From Betaproteobacteria bacterium (GTDB lineage: Bacteria > Pseudomonadota > Gammaproteobacteria > Burkholderiales > SG8-39), in assembly GCA_016195915.1 (NCBI GenBank), contig JACPYS010000042.1, positions 222,990 to 286,989 on the forward strand: DNA of 64,000 nucleotides, read 5' to 3'. A program made the position numbers and the translations under genes. Positions 35,747 through 43,942 of this stretch are shown in pieces; position 1 is the first letter of the stretch; the number at the start of each line of letters is the position of its first letter. The notes beneath the pieces were generated by a model. The model saw nothing but the letters and a program-made list of their open reading frames with translations. It had not been told where the DNA came from and searched no databases.

Positions 35747-35775
35747 TTGCATGTCATGCAATTCCATGCTATCCT
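35747..35775 (+). promoter_or_regulatory. Sigma-70 promoter with palindromic operator, upstream of the 35825 gene
   Basis: The 250-bp gap after the AlbA_2 gene is AT-rich. It has a -35 TTGCAT (35747-35752), a 17-bp spacer and a -10 TATCCT (35770-35775). A perfect inverted repeat ATTGCAT-GTC-ATGCAAT at 35746-35762 covers the -35 box, and a partial extra ATGC word follows at 35766. This is the layout of an autoregulated repressor site, and a good ribosome site (AAGGAG) precedes the next ATG. Confidence 0.65.
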
Positions 35776-35824
35776 AATCCAATGTTGTAGAAAGTGAAAT
35801 GAATTCAAGAAAGGAGTTCGCAAC

Positions 35825-36376
35825 ATGGAAGCTATCGATACCTCGGGCAAAGCCCTTGTCGGACACTGGATTTGGGCCGCAGAAAAAGGGCTCATGAATT
35901 CGAACACGGCGGCCGGGCTACGTGCGGCCTGCAGTCAGGTCCTAAGCGTTGAGGATGGCTGGGAAGCGTTGGACGTGCGCGGCCTCGACATTGCCGAACT
36001 GTGCAAGCGGTTTCAGAACAAACGCAGCAAGGATTTCAAACCGAAAAGTCTTGAGGCCTATAAGCGCCGGTTTGCTCAAGCAGTTCAATTGTTCCTCGAC
36101 TACGCGAAGGATCCCTCCGCGTGGAAGCCCTCATTCCAGGAGCGATCATCGCGGAAGGAAAAAGGTGCCGCTTCCGACATGAATGGCGAAGCAACGTCGT
36201 CTGGCAGCGAGCGTTCCACGGCACAGGCTGTGAGCAGCGGACTGGTCGAGTATCCCTTCCCGTTGCGCGAGGGTCGGCTTGCCTACCTAAAGCTGCCCAT
36301 CGATCTAAAGGTTGCTGAAGTCAGACGGCTAACCGCGTATCTCAATACACTTACGGTTGACGGGGAGTCTGTGTGA
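35825..36376 (+). CDS. Unknown protein with integrase-SAM-like N-terminus
   Basis: 183 residues; I know no exact family. Residues about 20-100 are helical, with a layout like the SAM-like core-binding domain of phage integrases (NTAAGLRAACSQVL, then LEAYKRRFAQAVQLFLDYAKDP), but no catalytic domain follows. A polar linker (about 103-140) leads to a C-terminal block of about 40 residues, RLAYLKLPIDLKVAEVRRL and onward to TVDGE, a tail I associate with small island-borne antitoxin-like proteins. A scrap of the same tail lies at 32582-32719. It sits behind its own palindrome-bearing promoter and ahead of the nuclease/ABC-3C genes, so a DNA-binding regulator or antitoxin role is plausible (inference). 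Confidence 0.7.
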   Translation: MEAIDTSGKALVGHWIWAAEKGLMNSNTAAGLRAACSQVLSVEDGWEALDVRGLDIAELCKRFQNKRSKDFKPKSLEAYKRRFAQAVQLFLDYAKDPSAWKPSFQERSSRKEKGAASDMNGEATSSGSERSTAQAVSSGLVEYPFPLREGRLAYLKLPIDLKVAEVRRLTAYLNTLTVDGESV

Positions 36377-36410
36377 ACTCGACCGTGGCGAACGCGCCAG
36401 TTTGCATGCA

Positions 36411-36539
36411 ATGAGTATGGACCTAGTCAGCAAATCCACTCGCAACGAATTCCGGGAGGCCTTGGTTGGCTTCACACTGCGGGAGATTGAGATGATTTTC
36501 GAGGCTTCGCGGTATGACGCCACAACCGACGCCAGCTAA
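36411..36539 (+). CDS. Possible short protein between the regulator-like gene and the nuclease gene
   Basis: 42 residues from ATG 36411, with an ordered, charged core (DLVSKSTRNEFREALVGFTL, then REIEMIFEAS) that reads like a real helix pair rather than noise. The 3' end overlaps the nuclease start by 26 bp, the usual spacing of coupled genes. No ribosome site is evident and the family is unknown; it could be the N-terminal scrap of a larger lost protein. Confidence 0.4.
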   Translation: MSMDLVSKSTRNEFREALVGFTLREIEMIFEASRYDATTDAS

Positions 36540-37758
36540 CTCTGCCCCATCCGAAGATGTAGGGGCTGAAACGGGCTATCGTTTCGGATATCAGGACGCT
36601 TGGGCAGCGACTATCGCGTGCGCCCTGATCGACGAGCCGGCGGAATTTACGGAGTTGTTTTGTGAACACCATGAGGACGTTTTGCTCAAGCAGGTGGACG
36701 GCAAATTTCAAGGAATCCAAATCAAGACGCGCCAATTGGCAGGTGCTCCTTGGAAGGCCGACGATGAAGGAGTTTTTAAGTTTCTCTGCCGGTTCGTTCT
36801 TCTCGATGCCCAGTTTCCAAACCAGTTTGCGAAGTTTGTATTCGCTACAAACCACTTCTTCTTCGAGATCTCACCAAGCGGGAAGAATCTTCCCCATGTT
36901 CTGGCGGAAGCAGTGAAGGCGACTGACCTAGCCAGCGCCCCGACCATCGTCAAACGACTCGCAAATAAACTTGCGAAGAAGACGAAACGCAGCGCGGAGG
37001 AAGTGCTGAGCACGCTGAAGAAGACGAAATGTACCGCTGATCTTCCCAAATTGAACGACAGCGGGAAAGTACTCCGCGAGTCCATCATACGAGCTTACTC
37101 ACCGGCTCAGGACGCTGTGGCCCACGTGCTTAAGAAAGCCGCAAGCCAGTTGGTAGCTGCGGTTCGCGCAGCTTCCTCTCTGGAGCATCGGGACTTACTG
37201 CCGGCCTATCTATGTTTGTTGAAAGACGCTGAGGCGGTAGAGGCGCGTAGGCGAATTGAGGCCAAGCTGTTTACTCCCGAACGGGTAAGGAAGGTTCTTC
37301 AAGAATCGCTGTCCACTTCATCGCTCCTCGGACATGCGTCCCCCGATGTTGCGGTGCCACCAGGTGAGGCTCGCAATCGGCTCGAAAAGAAACTTGAAGC
37401 GGGCGGATTGTCGGTTGTCTCAGTCAACCTCGCGACAGACTTATCCGCATCAGCCCTTCACCGCTTCTTAGAGTGGTGTGAGCGGTTTGGAGAGAAGGAA
37501 GCGCTACGCCGCTACCACCACTTGAAAACTCTGGTTCTCAAGGACTGTGCGTCTGCGCACGAAGACACCAAGCGTGACCAAGAAATATTCGGTAGAAAGA
37601 TGCTGGAAAGCTTACGCGCTCGATTAATTGCGAGAACTCAAGCAGGGAGCGCTGCAGTTTTCGACTGCCGCGAGGAGCACTTGGAGGGCTTTGCCTACGA
37701 ACTGACAGGCGCATGCAAAGTTTGGTGGAGCAAGCCGTTCGACCTAAACGAGCGCTAG
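36514..37758 (+). CDS. Cap4/DUF4297-like PD-(D/E)xK nuclease, putative ABC-3C effector
   Basis: A 414-residue soluble protein. The N-terminal block GYRFGYQDAWAATIA, an acidic pair in EHHEDVLLKQ, and the strand GIQIKTRQ (about residues 66-73) fit the DUF4297/Cap4 restriction-like nuclease core, where an acidic residue and Q-x-K form the active site. The remaining 330 residues are helical with no second recognised domain (no SAVED). Such nucleases serve as effectors in CBASS and in ABC-three-component (ABC-3C) conflict systems. The next gene resembles an ABC-3C middle component and the one after begins as an ABC-3C ATPase, so the ABC-3C reading is preferred. GC is lower than the chromosomal average of the window. 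Confidence 0.75.
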   Translation: MTPQPTPANSAPSEDVGAETGYRFGYQDAWAATIACALIDEPAEFTELFCEHHEDVLLKQVDGKFQGIQIKTRQLAGAPWKADDEGVFKFLCRFVLLDAQFPNQFAKFVFATNHFFFEISPSGKNLPHVLAEAVKATDLASAPTIVKRLANKLAKKTKRSAEEVLSTLKKTKCTADLPKLNDSGKVLRESIIRAYSPAQDAVAHVLKKAASQLVAAVRAASSLEHRDLLPAYLCLLKDAEAVEARRRIEAKLFTPERVRKVLQESLSTSSLLGHASPDVAVPPGEARNRLEKKLEAGGLSVVSVNLATDLSASALHRFLEWCERFGEKEALRRYHHLKTLVLKDCASAHEDTKRDQEIFGRKMLESLRARLIARTQAGSAAVFDCREEHLEGFAYELTGACKVWWSKPFDLNER

Positions 37759-37761
37759 CGC

Positions 37762-38310
37762 ATGGATTTTTTTGAATCTCTTGCCGAACTTGAAGCCAAT
37801 CGCGAGCTTCACTGTGCTCGCCTGCTTGTCCTCCTGGGCGCATTCGCTGGTGAAGAGGGCCAAGGCGAAATTGAGGGCCTGACCAAGCTCGCAAAACTCG
37901 ATTTTCTCCTGCGGTACCCCGTGATGCTGGAGAAAGCTTTGGAGGTACGGAACCGTTCAGCAAAATCCGCGGAGGTTCAACCGCACGAACGGAATAGTGT
38001 CGAATCGAAGATGGTTCGCTACCGCTATGGCCCATGGGACCATCGGTACTGGCAGTTCTTGGCTCTACTCCAAGGCAAGGGGCTGGTACGTATTCGAAGG
38101 CAGGGCCTAGGACGGATGGTCGGGCTAACTGAGAATGGGCGAGCGTTAGCGAAGCAAATCGCCCATAGCTCCGACTATGAGGTTGTTGCGCGACGTGCCG
38201 ATGTGCTCAAGGATTCGCTCAACCTCACGGCAACTGGAATCATGCGCTTCGTTTACGCCACATTCCCTGAAATAGCCTCATTGAAGATGAACGAACAAAT
38301 TGAAACATGA
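37762..38310 (+). CDS. ABC-three-component system middle component-like (winged helix)
   Basis: 182 residues, starting 3 bp after the nuclease stop. It shows the features I associate with ABC-3C middle components: an N-terminal helix, GLTKLAKLDFLLRYPVML, then MVRYRYGPWDHRYW and a winged-helix region ending GLGRMVGLTENGRALA. The stop overlaps the start of the next gene as ATGA, so that gene is translationally coupled. By family these proteins link an ABC ATPase sensor to the effector. Assignment is from motif memory, not a profile search. Confidence 0.72.
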   Translation: MDFFESLAELEANRELHCARLLVLLGAFAGEEGQGEIEGLTKLAKLDFLLRYPVMLEKALEVRNRSAKSAEVQPHERNSVESKMVRYRYGPWDHRYWQFLALLQGKGLVRIRRQGLGRMVGLTENGRALAKQIAHSSDYEVVARRADVLKDSLNLTATGIMRFVYATFPEIASLKMNEQIET

Positions 38311-39980
38311 AAGTCCGCATCCACAGACTGAAAGTCATCACGAAGGAAACAACCGAAGAGGTCGACTTTACTGCCGACGTGACGTTTATTCACGGGCCGG
38401 TCAGCAGTGGTAAATCTACAACCGCGCGGCTCGTTGATTACTGCTTGGGCAGCGGGCTGGAGCGGACGCCAGCACTGCGGAGTGAATTCATCGGCGCGCA
38501 GCTTTCGGCCATCTTCGGCGACAACTTGCTGGCATTGAAGGCGCTGGAGCACAAGCTTGCGGGCAAAGTCAAATGTGTTTTTATCGATCCGCCGTACAAC
38601 ACAGGGAGCGCGTTCACTCACTACGACGACGGAGTAGAGCATTCCATCTGGCTTTCACTCATCCGAGAACGCTTGGAGGTAATTCGCCAATTGCTCTCGA
38701 ATGATGGCTCGCTTTGGATCACAATCGATGACACCGAGTCGCATTACCTGAAGGTCTTGTGTGACGAAGTGTTAGGAAGGGCAAATTTCGTCGCAAACGT
38801 CATCTGGCAAAAGCGCTTTGCGCCGAACAGTACTGCGCAGTTCTTGTCGGACTCGCATGATCACGTGCTTGTATATGCGAAGGAGAAGAATTCTTGGAAG
38901 AGAAATCTTCTTCCCCGAGATGAGAAGCACAACAAGAACTACAAGAATCCCGACAACGATACTCGTGGCGTCTGGACATCGGGAGACCTTTCCGCACGAA
39001 ATCCGTACTCGGCGGGAATCTACCCAGTGAATACGCCGTCCGGTCGTGTCATAGCTGGGCCACCGAAGGGAATGTACTGGCGCGTGTCGAAGGAAAACCT
39101 ACAAAAGTTGGATCAAGACCATCGAATTTGGTGGGGTGCGGATGGCGACAATGTACCTCGACTAAAGCGATTCCTCTCTGATGTGATGGATGGAATCGTT
39201 CCGCAAACAATCTGGCTGCAAGACGAAGTGGGTCACACGCAGGAAGCAAAGAAGGAGGTAATGAGCGCTGTCCCGGAGGAAGCAGAGGTGTTTCAGACGC
39301 CAAAGCCCGAAAGACTATTGAAACGTGTCTTGGACCTCTCTACAAACTCCGGCGACCTCGTCCTCGACTCCTTCGCCGGCTCCGGCACCACTGGCGCCGT
39401 CGCCCACAAGATGGGCCGCCGCTGGATCATGGTTGAACTCGGCGAGCACTGCCACACGCACATTATCCCGCGCCTGAAGAAGGTGATCGACGGCGAGGAC
39501 AAGGGCGGTATCACAGAAGCGGTGAACTGGAAGGGCGGCGGGGGTTTCCGCTACTACCGCCTCGCGCCCTCCCTCCTGGAAAAGGACAAGTGGGGCAACT
39601 GGGTCATCAACAAGGAGTACAACGCAGCGATGCTCGCGGAGGCGCTGTGCAAGCTGGAAGGCTTCACGTACGCACCGTCGGACTCGGTGTACTGGCAGCA
39701 CGGCCGCTCGACCGAGCGGGATTTCATCTACGTCACCACCGCCAAGCTCGGCCACGAGCAGTTGCAGCAGTTGAGCGACGAGGTGGGGCCGGAGCGTTCG
39801 CTGCTGGTGCTGTGCACGGCGTTCCGCGGCCGGGCCGACTATTCGAACCTGACGGTGAAAAAGATCCCCAAGCAGGTGCTCTCGCGCTGCGAGTGGGGCC
39901 ACGACGATTACAGCCTGCGGGTCGAGAACCTGCCGCAAAAACCGCCCGAGCCGGGGCAGCAGGCGCTGGATCTGGAATAG
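38307..39980 (+). CDS. Chimera: ABC-3C ATPase N-terminus fused to a type III-like (Mod) adenine methyltransferase
   Basis: 557 residues. Residues 1-68 are not methyltransferase: they form the start of an ABC-type ATPase with Walker A GPVSSGKST (30-38), then ARLVDYCLGSGLERTPALRS, as expected after the middle-component gene. From residue 69 (IFGDNLLALKALE) it is a beta-class N6-adenine methyltransferase: catalytic DPPY at 94-97, a central target-recognition region (about 150-310), and the SAM motif FAGSG at 356-360. Only the usual few N-terminal residues of Mod are missing and no ATG, GTG or TTG exists near the join, so Mod must be translated from the ATPase start. Base composition rises sharply at about 39345, within the gene: the 5' two thirds match the low-GC core, the 3' end matches the flanking high-GC genes. 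Confidence 0.85.
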   Translation: MKVRIHRLKVITKETTEEVDFTADVTFIHGPVSSGKSTTARLVDYCLGSGLERTPALRSEFIGAQLSAIFGDNLLALKALEHKLAGKVKCVFIDPPYNTGSAFTHYDDGVEHSIWLSLIRERLEVIRQLLSNDGSLWITIDDTESHYLKVLCDEVLGRANFVANVIWQKRFAPNSTAQFLSDSHDHVLVYAKEKNSWKRNLLPRDEKHNKNYKNPDNDTRGVWTSGDLSARNPYSAGIYPVNTPSGRVIAGPPKGMYWRVSKENLQKLDQDHRIWWGADGDNVPRLKRFLSDVMDGIVPQTIWLQDEVGHTQEAKKEVMSAVPEEAEVFQTPKPERLLKRVLDLSTNSGDLVLDSFAGSGTTGAVAHKMGRRWIMVELGEHCHTHIIPRLKKVIDGEDKGGITEAVNWKGGGGFRYYRLAPSLLEKDKWGNWVINKEYNAAMLAEALCKLEGFTYAPSDSVYWQHGRSTERDFIYVTTAKLGHEQLQQLSDEVGPERSLLVLCTAFRGRADYSNLTVKKIPKQVLSRCEWGHDDYSLRVENLPQKPPEPGQQALDLE

Positions 39981-39988
39981 CGCGACCG

Positions 39989-40426
39989 ATGCTGCCGCCC
40001 CTCACCGAGTCGAGTGACCTTCCCGTGGGCATACACGCGGCGGGGTGGGACGAGATCGAACGCCGTTTCGGGGAGGGTTCGTTGCTGCGGAAGCGCGCAT
40101 GCGCGAAACTCCGGCATCTCTACGAGTTGGCGGAGAGAGCGGGCGGTCTCAGGCGTTTTCTGGTGTTCGGGAGCTTCCTTTCCGTGACAGCGGAGCCGCA
40201 CGATGTCGATGTGGCGCTGGTCATGGCCGCGGATTTCCGGCTCGAAGATGCGCCGCGGGAGTCGAAGACGCTCTTCTCGCACGCGGACGCGGAGGCGCGT
40301 TTCGGCGCGAGTGTGTTCTGGGTGCGCGAAGGGATGTTCCCGGAGGATCTGATGGAAAGCTTTCTGGAAACTTGGCAGAGAAAGCGGGATGGGACGAAAC
40401 GCGGAATACTGGAGATCAAACCATGA
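39989..40426 (+). CDS. Nucleotidyltransferase-fold protein (DUF6932-like)
   Basis: 145 residues from ATG 39989, 8 bp after the methyltransferase stop. The opening LPVGIHAAGWDEIERRFG and the nucleotidyltransferase active-site pattern FGSFLSVTAEPHDVDVALVM (G-S-F followed by D-V-D) fit the minimal nucleotidyltransferase proteins known as DUF6932. Minimal nucleotidyltransferases act as toxins or antitoxins (AMPylation) in several systems. The stop overlaps the next start as ATGA, so the two are a coupled pair, possibly a toxin-antitoxin-like unit inside the methyltransferase locus (inference). Confidence 0.75.
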   Translation: MLPPLTESSDLPVGIHAAGWDEIERRFGEGSLLRKRACAKLRHLYELAERAGGLRRFLVFGSFLSVTAEPHDVDVALVMAADFRLEDAPRESKTLFSHADAEARFGASVFWVREGMFPEDLMESFLETWQRKRDGTKRGILEIKP

Positions 40427-40632
40427 TACGGAACGATGAGGAGTTGGCAGTCATGCGCGCCCGTGTGGCGCAGTTCGAGCGTTTGCTCGAGGCGCTGCAG
40501 AAGACGGCCCGGCCCGAGGAATGGCCGGCGATGAGCTCGGGCTATCGGCTTGAGATCGAGCGCATGCAGGGCGAGATCCTCGATTATCTCGTGGAAGGCG
40601 CGCCGCGGCGTACGGCCGGAATCCCGGCTTGA
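40423..40632 (+). CDS. Small helical partner protein
   Basis: 69 residues, coupled to the nucleotidyltransferase-fold gene by an ATGA overlap. It is predicted wholly helical (VMRARVAQFERLLEALQK and SGYRLEIERMQGEILDYL). Short proteins of this type recur next to such nucleotidyltransferase genes; an antitoxin role is plausible but unproven. The truncated Res begins 18 bp later. Confidence 0.65.
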   Translation: MIRNDEELAVMRARVAQFERLLEALQKTARPEEWPAMSSGYRLEIERMQGEILDYLVEGAPRRTAGIPA

Positions 40633-40649
40633 TGAGCTGGAAGCGGTGA

Positions 40650-42467
40650 AGGCGCGACGATGAACCGCCCGTCGAGCTGGAGACCTACGCGCGCGAAAGC
40701 GACAACCCGATCGTTAAACCGTTCGTCCTGGTGATTGCGCGCGACACCACACACGCCGGGCGGCTGCTGCAATTGATCCAGTCGGACGGCTTTTTCGAGG
40801 GGCGCTACAAGGACAAGGTCATCCAGGTGGATTCGAGCAGGACCGGCGCCGAGGAAGAAGCCATGATCGAGCGATTGCTCAAGGTCGAGCACACCGAGGA
40901 ACCGACAGAGATCGTCATCCACGTGAACATGCTGAAGGAAGGCTGGGACGTCACCAACCTCTACACCATCGTCCCGCTGCGCGCCGCAAACGCACGCGTG
41001 CTGATCGAGCAGTCGATCGGCCGCGGGCTGCGCCTGCCATACGGCAAGCGCACCGGCGTTACGGCGGTGGACCGGTTGAACATCATCGCCCACGACAGGT
41101 TCCAGGAGATCATCGACGAAGCGGGAAAACCGGATTCCGCGATCCGGCTTCAGGCGGTTGTGCTTGACCCCTCTCAGCTCGGCCAGAGGACCGCCACGGT
41201 GGTGTCGCAGCCAACCCTCGCGACCAAGCTCGGGTTGCAACCCGAGCACGCGACGCAGAGCACCGCCGTCGCGGGCAAGGAACAGGCGCCGGCCTTCGCC
41301 AATCCCGAAGAGCAGAAGGTCGCGCAAATCGCCTGGGAGGTGATACGCAAGCTGGAGAACCAACCGCAGATCGTGCCCACCGTGGAGCACCTCAAGAGGC
41401 CCGAGATACAGGCCGCGATCGTCAAGGCGGTCGAACAGGAGCGCCAGCCCGCGCAGCCTGAGCTGGAAGGGATTGCGGAGAAGCCGGACATTGCAGCAGT
41501 CGTGGCGAAGACGGTGGAACTGGTCACGCAGCAGACGATCAATATTCCGCGCATCCTCGTCGTGCCGAAGGGCGAGGTGAAGTCCGGTTTCAAGCCGTTC
41601 ACGCTGAAGCTCGACACCCTGAAGTACCCGGCCGTTTCCGAGGAACTCTGGGTGCAGTACTTGCGCACGGGCGGGACCGAAACGGTGGCGTTGGCGCGCG
41701 GCGGTATCGCCGAAGCGCGACCCGAGGACTATGTGGTGAGCGGTCTCGTGGATTTCAACGACATCTCCTACGACGAACATGCCGACCTGCTCTACGACCT
41801 CGCCAGGCAGACGGTGAACCACTTCCGCTCGTATCTGTCGGAAGAGGACACGGCCAATGTGCTGCGCTGCTACCAGCGCGATATCGCACGCTTCATCCAC
41901 GCGCAAATGCAGGACCACTACTGGGAAGACGCCGTCGGTTTCGAAGTGAAGGTAAGCAAGGGTTACACCGAGCTGAAACAAAGCGCGTATACCTATACGG
42001 CCCAGCAGCCGCCGGCCGACTACCGCGTCTCGCCCGTCGACAAGAGCAACATGGCGCAGTTCCTGTTCGGCGGGTTCGGGCATTGCCTGTACGCGGTGCA
42101 GAAATTCGATTCGGATGCAGAGCGCAAGCTCGCGGTGATCCTGGATCGCGATGCGATGCGATGGTTCAAGCCCGCCAAGGGCCAGTTTCAGATCTACTAC
42201 CGCCAGGGAACCGAGCACCTCGAATACCAGCCGGACTTCGTGGCGGAAGCCGATGGTGCGATCTACATGTTGGAGCCAAAGGCCAGCAACGAAATGGCGG
42301 ATCCGGTGGTGCTTCTGAAGAAGGAATCGGCTCTCAAGTGGTGCCAAAACGCCTCAGAGAACGCGGCGAACCACGGCGGTAAACCGTGGCGCTATGTGCT
42401 CATTCCGCACACGGCGATTGCAGAGAACATGACCCTCAAGGGACTGGTGCGGCAATTCGGCGCCTGA
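40650..42467 (+). pseudogene. Type III restriction endonuclease Res, N-terminal half missing
   Basis: The frame is open only from 40650; the first in-frame start is GTG 40731. The visible 605 residues begin at DEPPVELETYARESDNPIVK and carry helicase motifs V and VI (VNMLKEGWDVTN, EQSIGRGLRLPYG) and the C-terminal PD-(D/E)xK nuclease (YQPDF, then MLEPKA, near the end). Full Res subunits are about 900-1000 residues. The missing part holds helicase motifs I-III (ATP binding and hydrolysis). The protein, if made, cannot translocate and so should not restrict in the type III manner. Loss of the 5' half, beside the chimeric Mod, shows the system is broken or re-purposed. High-GC, as the flanking chromosome. 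Confidence 0.88.
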
Positions 42468-42521
42468 TGCTCGAGCGATTCCGTCATAGTAAGATTGCCG
42501 CATAACCACAAGGAGGGGACC

Positions 42522-43466
42522 GTGAAAAAACTTGCCATTGCATTGACCGGCTTCGCACTGCTCGCTACGGCGGGCGCGTTTGCCGCGTATCCGGACCGTC
42601 CGGTAAAGCTGATCGTGCCCTGGCCCGCGGGCGGCGATACCGATAACATTTTCCGGCCGTACGCGCCGTTGCTGCAGAAGCACATCGGCCAGACCGTGGT
42701 GATTGCCAACGTCGGTGGCGCATCGGGGACCAAGGGCGCGAAGGAAGCGAAGGATGCGCCCCCCGACGGCTACACGCTCTACGCGGTGCACGACTACATC
42801 CATTCAACCTACTACACAGGCGTGTCGGATGTGAACTACACCGACTTCGAACCGATCTGCATGATCTCGTCGACCGCGTCGGTACTCACTGCAAGTCCGA
42901 AGACGCCGTGGAAGGACTGGGCCGGACTGCTGGCAGACGCGAAAGCGCGTCCTGGACAGATTTCGGTGGGCGCGACCCTCGGTTCGACCAGCCACTTCTT
43001 TCCTGCATTGATCGAGAAGGCGGCCGGAATCAAGTTCAAGTACGTGTCCTACGAAGGGCTTGCGCCGCGCATGAACGCGATCCTTGGCGGGCATACCGAC
43101 CTCACTGACGCGAACATGACGCAGAAGGGCAAGGTCGAGGCCGGGCAGCTCAAGTTCATTGCGATCGCGACCGAGAAGCGCAGCCCGGAGATGCCCGGTG
43201 TGCCGACGCTGAAGGAGTTGGGCGTCAACGTGGTCTACGACGTGAACCGCGGCGTGCTGGCGCCGAAAGGCACGCCCGCCGACGTGCTCGTGAAGCTCGA
43301 GTCGTCCTGTGCCGCGGCGGCGAAGGAGCCGGCGTTCGCAGATTCGATGAAGAAGCAGGCGACCGACGTGCGCTACATGGGCCGCAAGCAGTACGCCGAT
43401 TGGCTCAAGGGCAACGATGACCTGAACAAGACCCTGGCGAAGGACCTCGGGTTGCTCAAGCGGTGA
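42522..43466 (+). CDS. tctC: Tripartite tricarboxylate transporter receptor (TctC/Bug family)
   Basis: 314 residues. An N-terminal signal peptide (KKLAIALTGFALLATAGAFA) is followed by the family opening YPDRPVKLIVPWPAGGDTD and the TLGSTSHFFPALIEKAAGI ligand-loop region. It is a high-affinity periplasmic receptor for a carboxylate. The GTG at 42522 has AGGAGGGG upstream and is preferred over an in-frame ATG. The stop overlaps tctB (TGATG), and tctA follows, so this is a complete three-gene system, unlike the deleted receptor at 11698. The ligand is unknown. It begins about 55 bp after the Res fragment and marks the return to ordinary chromosome. Confidence 0.94.
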   Translation: MKKLAIALTGFALLATAGAFAAYPDRPVKLIVPWPAGGDTDNIFRPYAPLLQKHIGQTVVIANVGGASGTKGAKEAKDAPPDGYTLYAVHDYIHSTYYTGVSDVNYTDFEPICMISSTASVLTASPKTPWKDWAGLLADAKARPGQISVGATLGSTSHFFPALIEKAAGIKFKYVSYEGLAPRMNAILGGHTDLTDANMTQKGKVEAGQLKFIAIATEKRSPEMPGVPTLKELGVNVVYDVNRGVLAPKGTPADVLVKLESSCAAAAKEPAFADSMKKQATDVRYMGRKQYADWLKGNDDLNKTLAKDLGLLKR

Positions 43467-43939
43467 TGGGTCGTGACGGCATTGCGGGGCTCGCGGTGCT
43501 TGCCGCGAGCCTCGCGCTTTTCGTCCTTACGCTCGATTTGAAGGACAGCCCGCTGGTTCCGGTTGGACCGGGGTTCTACCCCCGCATCGTCCTCGCCCTC
43601 ACCGCGGTGCTTTCGCTCGGGCTGGCGGTAGCGGATGTTCTCGCTCACCGCGGCCGGCGTCCTGCGCCGGCCGCTGATGCGACCAAGCTGAACTATCCTC
43701 TGGTGGCCATCAGCTTCGGAGTGTTCGCACTCTACGTGGTTGCGCTGCCCTGGCTGGGCTTTCGAATTGCGACCTTCGCGTATGTCGTGGCTTCGAGCTC
43801 GCTGCTGGCCCCGCCGCGCGGGGCGAAAGGCTGGTCTGCCCCCTTGATCCTCGCGCTTGCAACGACCGTGGTGACCTGGCTCGTGTTCGAGCGCTGGCTG
43901 TCGGTGCTCCTGCCGCGCGGGAGCTGGACTGATTTCTGA
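43466..43939 (+). CDS. tctB: Tripartite tricarboxylate transporter small membrane subunit TctB
   Basis: 157 residues from ATG 43466, overlapping the tctC stop; a GTG three bases earlier is an alternative. Four hydrophobic helices with the family's VGPGFYPRIVLALTA turn between helices 1 and 2. Poorly conserved subunit required for function with TctA. 3 bp separate it from tctA. Confidence 0.92.
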   Translation: MGRDGIAGLAVLAASLALFVLTLDLKDSPLVPVGPGFYPRIVLALTAVLSLGLAVADVLAHRGRRPAPAADATKLNYPLVAISFGVFALYVVALPWLGFRIATFAYVVASSSLLAPPRGAKGWSAPLILALATTVVTWLVFERWLSVLLPRGSWTDF

Positions 43940-43942
43940 ATC

